This document shows, piece by piece, positions 25,991 to 33,586 of a stretch of DNA of 64,000 nt. Location: the NCBI GenBank assembly GCA_040221475.1, contig JAVKEJ010000053.1:186001-250000 (forward strand), written 5' to 3'. The stretch's first letter is position 1. Every line of letters starts with the position of its first letter. The notes under the pieces were generated by a model. That model searched no databases and was not told the DNA's origin. It saw only the letters and a program-made list of their open reading frames with translations. This DNA comes from WLXB01 sp040221475 (GTDB taxonomy: Bacteria > Pseudomonadota > Alphaproteobacteria > Rhodospirillales > Rhodospirillaceae). A program made the translations under genes and the position numbers.

Positions 25991-26710
25991 TTATGCGGCG
26001 TTTTTTGCGATGTAAATTGTTTGTGTGAAGGTGTTGCCCTGAAGTGGGTTCGGGAATGTGACTTCTTCGGCTCGTGCTGAACCGAAGACATCCTGCAGAT
26101 GCGTCACAAATGTTGCGCTGGGTAAATCGTTAGACCACAACCCAAAGACACCCTCTGGGCGGAGATGTCTTAAGAGCTTGGTTAGCCCCTCTGCGGTGTA
26201 AAAAGATGCATTTTGCTGCGCGAGTAGAAACTCGGGTGAGTGATCAATGTCGACCAGGATTGCATCGAATTTCCGCTGTACAATTTCCGTATCAAATCCG
26301 TCAGCGCTGGCAGCCAGTTCAAAAAAGTCAGCCTGTCTGAAACGGCATCGCTTATCCGTTGTTAATTGTGCGCCGAGAGGCAACAGCCCTGACCTATGCC
26401 AGTCAATCACAGCTTCTAGCGCATCAATAACAATCACAGACTTAACGGTTGGATGGTCCAGCGCTGCCGCAGCGGTATATCCAAGGCCAAGGCCACCAAT
26501 CACAACGTCACCGCCACCACTTGGTAAGTCTGCTAAACCCAAATTCGCAAGGGCGATTTCCGATGCGGTAAAGAGGCTCGACATCAAAAAAGTGTCATCC
26601 AATTTGATTTCCAGCACATCAACATCAAGCGCAGACTCGCGGCGTTGGCGCAGGCTAATCACACCGATGGGTGTGTCGCGGCAATCAATTTCTTTAAATG
26701 AAACACTCAT
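25991..26710 (-). CDS. Spermidine-synthase-like methyltransferase-fold protein
   Basis: 239 residues. The Rossmann motif is VVIGGLGLGYTAAAAL, followed by VIVIDALEAVIDWH, which is the spermidine synthase pattern of glycine-rich loop and acidic residue. FDAILVDIDHSPE carries the Asp that in true synthases is part of D-x-x-D-P; here it is DIDHSPE. Many such homologues lack aminopropyltransferase activity. The C-terminal FGLWSNDLPS and TFTQTIYIAK are typical of the family. Convergent with the pseudokinase gene, 18 nt apart. No polyamine genes are close, so function is uncertain. Confidence 0.8.
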   Translation of the reverse strand: MSVSFKEIDCRDTPIGVISLRQRRESALDVDVLEIKLDDTFLMSSLFTASEIALANLGLADLPSGGGDVVIGGLGLGYTAAAALDHPTVKSVIVIDALEAVIDWHRSGLLPLGAQLTTDKRCRFRQADFFELAASADGFDTEIVQRKFDAILVDIDHSPEFLLAQQNASFYTAEGLTKLLRHLRPEGVFGLWSNDLPSATFVTHLQDVFGSARAEEVTFPNPLQGNTFTQTIYIAKNAA

Positions 26711-26750
26711 GATCTACGTTCTCAAAGCATTTAGCTTTCAGAGATGTTGG

Positions 26751-26942
26751 TCAATCAGATGAAATGTCTGGTGGTGCAGGTGTCACGGTATCTGCTGGGG
26801 CATCGGTCTGTTCGGGCGACTCTGTGTCACCGCGTTTCTCGGCGGATTTGGCTTGTTTTGCGGCCAGACGTTCTGCCTTCTTGGCAGCCTTTTGCCGATC
26901 TCGTTCAAATCGGTCGAACTGATAATTAGGTTTTCTCGCCAT
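26751..26942 (-). CDS. Small basic hypothetical protein
   Basis: 63 residues from the ATG at 26942, with AAGGAAG about 8 nt upstream; this start replaces a longer frame to 26978. The N-terminal MARKPNYQFDRFERDRQ runs into a Lys/Ala-rich helix (AAKKAERLAAKQAK) and a Pro/Thr/Asp-rich tail. Short proteins of this layout are common and widespread in alphaproteobacteria, where they are annotated only as hypothetical. It lies between a spermidine-synthase-like gene and a cold-shock gene on the same strand. Confidence 0.7.
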   Translation of the reverse strand: MARKPNYQFDRFERDRQKAAKKAERLAAKQAKSAEKRGDTESPEQTDAPADTVTPAPPDISSD

Positions 26943-27007
26943 CGGCAGTTCTTCCTTTAGATAAAGTGTGTGAACCAAGCCATATATTGGCGAAGCCAGA
27001 ATGCGCT

Positions 27008-27040
27008 GATGCCGTCTCTAAGGTTTTTAGAGACGGCATC
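27008..27040. terminator. Perfect 13-bp hairpin downstream of cold-shock gene
   Basis: GATGCCGTCTCTA (27008-27020) and its exact inverse complement (27028-27040) flank a 7-nt loop AGGTTTT. It starts 10 nt after the cold-shock stop. The minus-strand side lacks a long T run after the stem, so it may be a 3' stabilising structure as much as a terminator. Confidence 0.65.
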
Positions 27041-27049
27041 GCATTTTCG

Positions 27050-27259
27050 TTAGTCGGCGAGAGATAAATTCTCAGCAGACTGCTTGCCGTTTTGGCCAGC
27101 TTGAAGTTCGTAATTAACTTTTTGACCTTCGTTCAGGCCAGACAATCCAGCGCGTTCAACGGCAGAGATATGCACAAAAGCATCCTTTGAACCGTCTTCA
27201 GGCTCAATGAATCCAAAACCTTTAGCAGCATTAAAAAATTTCACGGTACCGATAGTCAT
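27050..27259 (-). CDS. cspA: Cold-shock protein, CspA family
   Basis: 69 residues from the ATG at 27259, with GAGG 9 nt upstream; frames upstream add five residues not seen in the family. RNP1 reads KGFGFI (residues 11-16 region) and RNP2 reads DAFVHIS. The protein is a single OB-fold that binds single-stranded nucleic acid and melts mRNA structure, especially after temperature downshift. The neighbouring 300-bp upstream gap is consistent with the long leader often seen in csp genes. A strong 13-bp hairpin follows the stop. Confidence 0.96.
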   Translation of the reverse strand: MTIGTVKFFNAAKGFGFIEPEDGSKDAFVHISAVERAGLSGLNEGQKVNYELQAGQNGKQSAENLSLAD

Positions 27260-27526
27260 TATATTTTTCCTCAAACACAGAGTGTTTTCTTCCTCATGTC
27301 ACACCACGCGACACGACGGTTGGTGCAACGCTCACACTGTCAGGGGATAAATTAAGTAATCGGCGGACCGGCTATTCAAAGAATACTAAACAAATGTAAT
27401 ACGTATAAGAGACTATTTAGGGGATATCCTCGGGAAGTCAATAACGGTCGAATAATGTCGTTATATTCTCAGCACAGACTCTCAGGTCAACTTCAGTTGT
27501 AAGCCTCTGCAATCACTACAAAAAAA
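27260..27526. other. Intergenic region with probable csp leader
   Basis: About 270 bp without a gene between csp and the DUF1838 gene's terminator. It must carry the csp promoter and leader on the minus strand. It is AT-rich near 27400. I see no convincing -35/-10 pair or cold-box match that I could call by eye. Confidence 0.45.
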
Positions 27527-27552
27527 AGCCCCCAGCGTCTGAGCCGGGGGCT
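27527..27552 (-). terminator. Rho-independent terminator of the DUF1838 gene
   Basis: AGCCCCC (27527-27533) pairs with GGGGGCT (27546-27552). On the minus strand the stem is followed by a run of seven or more T. It lies 30 bp after the DUF1838 stop. Confidence 0.93.
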
Positions 27553-27581
27553 GATTTGCCGACAAATTTTCTGTGTAAAAC

Positions 27582-28487
27582 TTAGAACGGAAACTCGCGT
27601 TTCAAAGGTTCCGGTCCGCCACGCTCTTCCATGACTTTCTTGAAGTACGTCCAGCTTGTTTCGTTTTCACGCTCATCATCAAGCGGTGGAGGCGAAGTGT
27701 ATTTTGGATAATTCGCCGCGATCTCATCCTTGATTGTATCTGACATGTCATCCCAGCTTTCTAGCTTTTTGCCAGCTGTGTGCATGTAAATGATGCCGTC
27801 GCGTCCGGCCATTTGCATCCACGGAAGCCAGTCGGAGTGACGCACCCAACCGATTTGCACATTGGCTGTTGCTGTGTCCTCATCAAGCAAGGATTCAACG
27901 TCACCGAAGAAGTTAAACATCTCTGTCGCGCGATACGTGCCACCGATATACTTTTGGTAATCGCCAGCAAGAACATTGGTGTAGTACAACGGAATTGTGG
28001 ATGTGAACCACCAGCGGTCGTTCAGCATATCGCCGGGGAATTTTGAAACTTTCCCATCCCGCCCTTTGCCAAAAGAGGGTCCAGAATTCACGGGGTCGTT
28101 GTCGACATGCAGGACCTCGACTTCCTCGCCGGTATATGGGTTTTCCCACGTGCGAAGAACTTCACCGGTTTTGGCGTCTTTATAGAGCAAGATTTCGCGG
28201 GTAATGAGCTTATAGCCATAGTTGCCATCTGCATCGCGCACAGTGTCACAATGGCGAATGTTCATGCCTTCCACGTCAAACAACAGTTTGTCAGACATGC
28301 CCATGCGTCGGCCAAAAGCGCTGCCATGCCACCAGTAGGTAACAGCCTCGCCATCATTAAGTGAGCATTGGATTTTGCGCATGATTTTGGCCATGCCTTC
28401 AGCGGTATCCATATCGTGTTGGCCAGCCGTCGCAATGCTCGGTAGAGCCAGCGCAAAGGCGGCAGCTAAGAGTGTTTTCTTAATCAT
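27582..28487 (-). CDS. Exported DUF1838 family protein
   Basis: 301 residues with a signal peptide (about 1-21, ending TATA-GQHD) and GGGAG just upstream of the ATG. The N-terminal AEGMAKIMRKIQCSLNDGEAV, VTYWWHGSAFGRRMG, LLFDVEGMNIRHC and a C-terminal WTYFKKVMEERGG fit DUF1838, a family of exported proteins without a known reaction that often sit near aromatic or terpenoid catabolism genes. Here it is monocistronic, with a strong terminator downstream. The adjacent MDR oxidoreductase is separated by about 80 bp. Periplasmic location is likely; function unknown. Confidence 0.82.
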   Translation of the reverse strand: MIKKTLLAAAFALALPSIATAGQHDMDTAEGMAKIMRKIQCSLNDGEAVTYWWHGSAFGRRMGMSDKLLFDVEGMNIRHCDTVRDADGNYGYKLITREILLYKDAKTGEVLRTWENPYTGEEVEVLHVDNDPVNSGPSFGKGRDGKVSKFPGDMLNDRWWFTSTIPLYYTNVLAGDYQKYIGGTYRATEMFNFFGDVESLLDEDTATANVQIGWVRHSDWLPWMQMAGRDGIIYMHTAGKKLESWDDMSDTIKDEIAANYPKYTSPPPLDDERENETSWTYFKKVMEERGGPEPLKREFPF

Positions 28488-28570
28488 GTGTTTCTCCCTG
28501 ATGAAGGGCAGCGGCGTTATGATTTGCTGCCCCAGTAGAAGAGGAATCTAATTTTTTGAGGTCAAAGGGG

Positions 28571-29599
28571 TTAGTCTTCCAACTTCACCACTACTTTCCC
28601 AAGATTCTTCCCGTTGAGCAAGTGTTGCACAGCGCCAGGGACATCTTCCAGCCCCACAAAGGAGACGGGGTCTACAAATACTGTTAATTCATCCCTCTGA
28701 TACATCCCAATAAGCCGCTCTGCCGCATCGGGATGAAACGCCTCAAAGTGAGGGTTTATAAAGGCTCTGACCGACGCGGAGCGGAAATAAAGCTTCTGAT
28801 ATAGCCTTGGGCCGGTGATTTGTTCCCAAGGTTTTCCAACCTCAGACGTATATCCTGAAATGACCAGGCGGCCTTTGATCGCCAGGTTATCCACAAAAGC
28901 GTCGTATATTGCGCCGCCAACCGAGTCATAGGCAATGTCGAGTCCCTTCGGATACTCCCGCTTGAGCACGTCGCTAACATCTTCGCGGCGATAGTTAATG
29001 GTTCTGTCACAGCCAATCTGTTTCAGCCGGTCAGCTTTCTCGTCCGAGCCACAGAGGCCAATCACGTGATTGCCAGCTTTTTTGGCCAACTGAACTATAA
29101 TGTGCCCTAAACCACCTGCGGCGGCGGACACAGCAACGGTTTCGCCAGATTTCATTTCACCCACTTGCTCAATGCCAACCATGCCAGAAATCCCTGTTGG
29201 CATGAGGCATAGAATTTCAGGGGAAGCCTCTGGCACTTTGTATAAGCGTGATGTTTCGGCAATTTGATAATCCCGATAACCGGTGCCCACCTTCCAGGTT
29301 GCGACGCAATCGCCAACCTCAAAGTTGCTCACGCCAGGGCCGAGTTTTTCAATCCGCCCAACAACTTCTATGCCCATGTCAGTGGGGGGCGTGTAGCTGA
29401 TATAACTGACGGCATCGCGAACCATATTGAGGTCGTATACTCCATTAACGCCGGCATAGACATTACGGACCAGGACTTCTCCTGGCCCGGGTTCGCCAAT
29501 TTCAGCGTCGACAATCTGTGTGCAGGCGGCGAAGTCATCGCCATACTTCGTCATTATGAGTTTGCGAGATATGCGTTTACCAGACATGCGTTTACCCAA
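28571..29599 (-). CDS. MDR-family NADPH:quinone oxidoreductase (zinc-free)
   Basis: 342 residues (338 if the second Met at 29587 is used). Medium-chain dehydrogenase/reductase fold: GroES-like N-terminus with VRNVYAGVNGVYDL and MGIEVVGRIEKLGPG, then the Rossmann loop VSAAAGGLGHIIVQLAKKAG. No structural or catalytic zinc cysteines are seen, which points to the quinone reductase / prostaglandin reductase-3 branch that reduces enones or quinones with NADPH. The stop of the MFS gene lies 12 nt before its start, so MFS and oxidoreductase form an operon, suggesting detoxification of an electrophile. Confidence 0.9.
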   Translation of the reverse strand: MGKRMSGKRISRKLIMTKYGDDFAACTQIVDAEIGEPGPGEVLVRNVYAGVNGVYDLNMVRDAVSYISYTPPTDMGIEVVGRIEKLGPGVSNFEVGDCVATWKVGTGYRDYQIAETSRLYKVPEASPEILCLMPTGISGMVGIEQVGEMKSGETVAVSAAAGGLGHIIVQLAKKAGNHVIGLCGSDEKADRLKQIGCDRTINYRREDVSDVLKREYPKGLDIAYDSVGGAIYDAFVDNLAIKGRLVISGYTSEVGKPWEQITGPRLYQKLYFRSASVRAFINPHFEAFHPDAAERLIGMYQRDELTVFVDPVSFVGLEDVPGAVQHLLNGKNLGKVVVKLED

Positions 29600-29610
29600 C
29601 TTAGCTGCGC

Positions 29611-30936
29611 TTATGCGTCTTCCGTTTCATTCCCTGAAATGTGGAACCGCGCCGTTGCAAGAGTGCCGACTGCCATAGCCGCGGCGGCAATATCAAAGGT
29701 GATCTCCATGCTGGAGGCGTTGGCAATGGCCCCCCAGATGATGCCGCCCCCCGCCATGCCGGCTGTGAAGCTCATCATGGTCATCGATAAACCGCGCCCC
29801 CGCACCCAAGACGGCAGCACCATTTGCGCCGCCACTTGAAACGACAACATGCAAATCATCCATGCCCCACCGAAGAAGAACAAGACCACGGCAAAAAGTC
29901 TAATGTCTCTCACCACGCCAACACCGTAAAGGGCGAGGGCGATGATCAGGCTGGCCCAAAAGACAGTCGCATCCCTTGAAAACCGGGTATTGAGCGCTGG
30001 GGCTATAAACAGCGCCGTGACGATGGCCCCGACACCGATTGCTCCCATCAGTGTGCCAAACGCTTCCGGACCGACGCCCAGCTCTGAACGGGCGAGGAGC
30101 GGGAGCAATGCCATCAGTGCACTGGCGCAGAAGAAGTGGACAGAGCCGCGAATGAGCACAGATTGAAAGCGTTTTGCCCGGCGCGCATACCTGACACCGG
30201 CGGACATGTTGGACCACAAGCTTTGCTTTTGAGTTGGTCGCATCGGCGGGCCTTCCCAGCGATAGACCACCCACATGAAGATCAAGTAACTCAGCGCATT
30301 AACCAAAAACGCGGGGGCGACACCCGCCCACCCGATTAACAGTCCAGCAAGCGCCGGGCCGATCAGTCGTGATATGTTCATGGACAGAGAATTGAGCGTT
30401 ACCGCGTTCACAACTTCTGAACGCGGCACGATGTCTTGCAATGTCGCCGACATGGCTGGCATTTGGCAAGCGGCGCCAACGCCCAGGAGAAGCGTGAAGA
30501 AAATTAATAATCCGGGCGTTGTCAGTCCCAAGTGCGTCATTACGGCCAGAGTTACGGTCACCAGAATCATCCACCACATCACAGCGATCATATAGCGCCG
30601 ACGGTCGATCATATCCGCCAGGGATCCAGCGATAAATGCCAGGAAGAGCATCGGTAACATTTGCGAGGCTTGGACCATGGCGACCAGCAGTGGGGAATCT
30701 GAAAGGTCCGTCATCAGCCAGGCCGAGCCAATGTTTTGCATCCAGGTGCCAATCAGTGAGAACAGCCCGGCAATCCAGAAGGAACGAAATGTCGCGAGCC
30801 GCAGTGTGCCCCATACCGAGAATATAGAGCTGGGTTTTTCAATGGGGGGGGCTGTGTTATCAGTCGCCTTAGCCTCATCAGCCGACACTGTGCCAGTTTT
30901 GTTATTTTCGCCATCTGATGGGTTATGAAGAGACAT
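29611..30936 (-). CDS. MFS transporter, DHA3/EntS-like exporter
   Basis: 441 residues from the ATG at 30936 (MSLHNPSDGE). A longer frame to 31215 overlaps the divergent GST gene and has no membrane-protein character. About 12 hydrophobic helices start at residue 45. The loop 2-3 signature AGSLADMIDRRR matches MFS motif A. The family (MFS_3) exports siderophores, macrolides and other small molecules by proton antiport. It is upstream of and cotranscribed with the MDR oxidoreductase. The charged, low-complexity N-terminus is cytoplasmic. Substrate unknown. Confidence 0.9.
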   Translation of the reverse strand: MSLHNPSDGENNKTGTVSADEAKATDNTAPPIEKPSSIFSVWGTLRLATFRSFWIAGLFSLIGTWMQNIGSAWLMTDLSDSPLLVAMVQASQMLPMLFLAFIAGSLADMIDRRRYMIAVMWWMILVTVTLAVMTHLGLTTPGLLIFFTLLLGVGAACQMPAMSATLQDIVPRSEVVNAVTLNSLSMNISRLIGPALAGLLIGWAGVAPAFLVNALSYLIFMWVVYRWEGPPMRPTQKQSLWSNMSAGVRYARRAKRFQSVLIRGSVHFFCASALMALLPLLARSELGVGPEAFGTLMGAIGVGAIVTALFIAPALNTRFSRDATVFWASLIIALALYGVGVVRDIRLFAVVLFFFGGAWMICMLSFQVAAQMVLPSWVRGRGLSMTMMSFTAGMAGGGIIWGAIANASSMEITFDIAAAAMAVGTLATARFHISGNETEDA

Positions 30937-31080
30937 GACCGCTCTTAATCGGCAGCGGCTTAAGCTGTCAATGTGCCGACTCCAGTTATTCGTCAGATGA
31001 CAGCGCGAAGCAGAATCGTTTATGGTCTGACCCACTAAAAATTCCACCGCTATACGCCAGTTCACATAGGAACATCTCGC

Positions 31081-31719
31081 ATGAAACTCGTCTTTACGCC
31101 TAACCCTGAATATATCCACAAAGTCCTTGTGGTTGCCCATGAGGGTGGCATCGTTGACCGCTTGGAGTTTCAGCGCACCCGGCCTTTTGATGGCGAAACG
31201 ATCTGGGATTTCCACCCGATGGGTAAGGTGCCAGCCTTGGTGCTCGATAATGGTGATCCGTTATATGGTGGTCTGGTCATTTGTGAATATTTGGATTCCC
31301 TCTCGACCACTGGAAAGCACGTCTTTCCAACGGGTGAGGCCCGCTGGCCAGCGCTGCGTCAAATGGTTTTGGGGGATGGCATGTTTGATGCCACCACCCT
31401 GTTAAGGGTCGAGGGGTGGCGAGATAAGAAAGACTGGAATCTGGATTATATGCTCCGGGAGCGCCGCAAAATGATCGGCTGCCTGGATCGTATGGAGGTG
31501 GAAGTCCCGCAGTTTAAAAACGCTGATTTCCACATTGGCCATATCTGTATGGCCGGGGGACTCAGCTATCTCGATCTTCGCAATCCGATTCGGGAATATA
31601 TCATTGTAGATGGTGATGACGCCTTTAACTGGCGAGAGGGCCGCCCCCAATTATCAGCTTGGTACGATGAAATTGTAAAACGCCCCTCCCTTGAGTGGCG
31701 CTTTAGAATGGATGAATAA
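31081..31719 (+). CDS. Glutathione S-transferase
   Basis: 212 residues; AGGA lies 9 nt before the ATG. The thioredoxin-like N-terminal domain begins MKLVFTPNPEYIHKVLVVAHE, with the cis-Pro in GKVPALVLDNG and then YGGLVICEYLDS (the glutathione gamma-glutamyl contact). An all-helical C-terminal domain follows from about 85. The usual Ser/Cys near residue 9-11 is not obvious (NPEY). It conjugates or reduces electrophiles with glutathione in the cytoplasm. It is divergent from the MFS-oxidoreductase pair and upstream of sapC and a halohydrin dehalogenase gene, a neighbourhood that fits detoxification. Confidence 0.88.
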   Translation: MKLVFTPNPEYIHKVLVVAHEGGIVDRLEFQRTRPFDGETIWDFHPMGKVPALVLDNGDPLYGGLVICEYLDSLSTTGKHVFPTGEARWPALRQMVLGDGMFDATTLLRVEGWRDKKDWNLDYMLRERRKMIGCLDRMEVEVPQFKNADFHIGHICMAGGLSYLDLRNPIREYIIVDGDDAFNWREGRPQLSAWYDEIVKRPSLEWRFRMDE

Positions 31720-31749
31720 GGTAGACCCGTAACGCCTAACAGGTAGAAA

Positions 31750-31771
31750 GGCGGCGAGATATCCCGCCGCC
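31750..31771 (+). terminator. GC-rich hairpin terminator after GST gene
   Basis: GGCGGCG (31750-31756) pairs with CGCCGCC (31765-31771) around an 8-nt loop, with a modest TATTTT a few bases on. It lies between the convergent GST and SapC genes. Confidence 0.55.
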
Positions 31772-31783
31772 CTCTCGTATTTT

Positions 31784-32590
31784 CTAAGTGGTCAAAGCGG
31801 CCGGGTTTTTTTGCTGCGCTTCCGGCAGGCGTCCCATAATCTGTTCCCAGTTATTCAGTGACGCCACGTGAAAATACATGGCGGCGAGCCAGCCTTTTTT
31901 GCGCCACTCCAAGAAGGTTTCATCCGGGACTTCACGCAATTTTTGTTCGTTGATCGACGCAAATGCACCGATATCGATTTTTTCGCCTTCAGCGATGTCG
32001 ACTTCGAGTGTGCGTTCTTCCATTAAGCCGGACTCTTTGAGCATGTTGGAGAACTCGGCTGTCGCTTGATAGGCACCATGAAACTGCTGGCACATATCCA
32101 ATGCTTCAGTGACGGTCTCTGTCTCTTTTTCTCCGTTGAACAGCGCCCGCGCATCAGAGGCCGATGATTTGGCTTCGTGGTCGATGCCCAACTGAAGTCT
32201 CTCATCGCCAGGGCGGCCCAATAGGATGAAGGGATAGCGACGGACATAAGCCGGCACGTAGCAGAATTTCTCCCAGGTCCCCTTGTCATCGACGAAGACG
32301 TTTTGGTCAGGTCTGAAACCAAGGGCTGCCGTTGGCACAAGATCTTTGCCGACAAAGACGATGGGGTAGTGACGCGCAGACAGAACAAATTCAGGCAGGG
32401 TAAGGGGGACGGCATTTGTTTGATTGGCGTGGGCAAAATCAAATGTCGGTCTGATTTTAAAATCACCATGTGCGTCAGCGGTGACTGGCCGTGGCTCTTT
32501 GTAGAACAAAGGTGGCGGCATTCGGTTCTGCTCGGCGTCGTTAGCGGGCGGTGTATTCTCTGCGGGCGGTGTGGTGTTCTGATCTGACAA
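31784..32590 (-). CDS. SapC family protein
   Basis: 268 residues from a TTG at 32590, chosen because AGGA lies 8 nt upstream; the next ATG (32521) would give 245 residues. Frames further upstream run into the divergent promoter region. The core carries the SapC pattern: a Pro-rich start, PLTLPEFVLSARHYPIVFVG, GFRPDQNVFVD, YVPAYVRRYPFILLG, then DIGAFASINEQKLREVPDETFLEWRKKGWLAAMYFHVASL. SapC was first linked to Campylobacter S-layer loci, but in most proteobacteria its role is unknown. No signal peptide. It is divergent from the halohydrin dehalogenase gene. Confidence 0.88.
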   Translation of the reverse strand: MSDQNTTPPAENTPPANDAEQNRMPPPLFYKEPRPVTADAHGDFKIRPTFDFAHANQTNAVPLTLPEFVLSARHYPIVFVGKDLVPTAALGFRPDQNVFVDDKGTWEKFCYVPAYVRRYPFILLGRPGDERLQLGIDHEAKSSASDARALFNGEKETETVTEALDMCQQFHGAYQATAEFSNMLKESGLMEERTLEVDIAEGEKIDIGAFASINEQKLREVPDETFLEWRKKGWLAAMYFHVASLNNWEQIMGRLPEAQQKNPAALTT

Positions 32591-32830
32591 CGAATTCGTC
32601 CTTTCTCGCCTGGTCTTTGCTGGCCTGGTCTTGCGGGACTGGGCTTCAGCCTTCCAGATATTGGAGGGGGATCCCCAGCGGTCTGAGGCGCAAAATAACG
32701 CCTTCCACGGCTGGGTCAACGTCAACACAGGCTTCCAGCGCACAATTTGATGAAATCTTCCATGGTGTATCGCTCGCTGTGGCTTATGTATGCTTGTCAT
32801 CAAGGCACGTAAATCAGGAGGCACAAGGTC

Positions 32831-33574
32831 ATGGCATCAGACATGTTGTCAGGAAAGACAGCCATTGTAACCAATACGCACCAATTCGTGGGTCTCGCGG
32901 CTGCCACAGTCCTGCAGGCTCATGGTGCTGCTGTGTATTGCCATGATGAACGCTTTTTGGATGCGTCACATAAAGCGGCTTTTGCTGAAAACCACCCTGA
33001 TCTGTATGCGCTTTCAGCGTCACGAGGGGCAGAGGCCGTTGATGAGGTCTTTGATCTCTGCGGAAAAATCGATATTGCGGTCGTAAATGACTTCTTTCCG
33101 GCTTTACGTGCGCCGATGGGGCAGGCAACGGCTGATGACTTCAGGCGCGGCTTAGAAGCGCTGATGGTTGCTCCGTTTGAAACGGCGTCTGCGGCAGCGC
33201 GTCACATGAAGCCACGGCGTCAGGGCAAGATTGTATTTGTAACCTCAGCGGCGCCTTTTCATGGCTTACCCAATTACTGCATGTATGCCGCTGGGCGAGG
33301 GGGTGCGAACGCTTTGGCCCTGTCGGTTGCCAAGGAGCTTGCGCGGGACAATATCCAAGTCAACGCCGTCGCGCCAAATTATGTCGAAAGCGAGAGTTAC
33401 TTTCCCAAAACTTTGCTTGAGGACGAGAACGCGCTCGCCAAAATGACAAGCAAGGTGCCCCTTGGTCGTTTGGGTAAACCTGAAGAGGTGGGAGAATTGA
33501 TTGCGTTTTTGGCGTCTGAACGCGCTGACTTTATCACAGGTCATATCATGCCGATTGCTGGGGGGTGGGCGTAG
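32831..33574 (+). CDS. Halohydrin dehalogenase (SDR-derived, NAD(P)-free)
   Basis: 247 residues with a strong GGAGG 9 nt before the ATG. Although SDR-like in length and fold, the cofactor glycine motif is replaced by T14-x4-F19-x-G21 (TNTHQFVG), and the catalytic set is S139-x12-Y152-x3-R156, with Arg where SDRs have Lys. These are exactly the two signatures of halohydrin dehalogenases; the Ser-Tyr-Arg spacing (13 and 4) equals HheC. NDFFP (86-90), SAAPF (139-143) and APNYVESESYF also parallel HheC. The enzyme would convert vicinal haloalcohols to epoxides plus halide, and open epoxides with halide, azide or cyanide. It is likely cytoplasmic and monocistronic, next to SapC and GST genes. Substrate range and physiological role are unknown. 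Confidence 0.9.
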   Translation: MASDMLSGKTAIVTNTHQFVGLAAATVLQAHGAAVYCHDERFLDASHKAAFAENHPDLYALSASRGAEAVDEVFDLCGKIDIAVVNDFFPALRAPMGQATADDFRRGLEALMVAPFETASAAARHMKPRRQGKIVFVTSAAPFHGLPNYCMYAAGRGGANALALSVAKELARDNIQVNAVAPNYVESESYFPKTLLEDENALAKMTSKVPLGRLGKPEEVGELIAFLASERADFITGHIMPIAGGWA

Positions 33575-33586
33575 TCGTCGCTTTAA

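Noticed and set aside
30937..31215. N-terminal extension of the MFS gene
   Set aside because: Overlaps the GST gene on the other strand and lacks family character; the ATG at 30936 gives a normal length.
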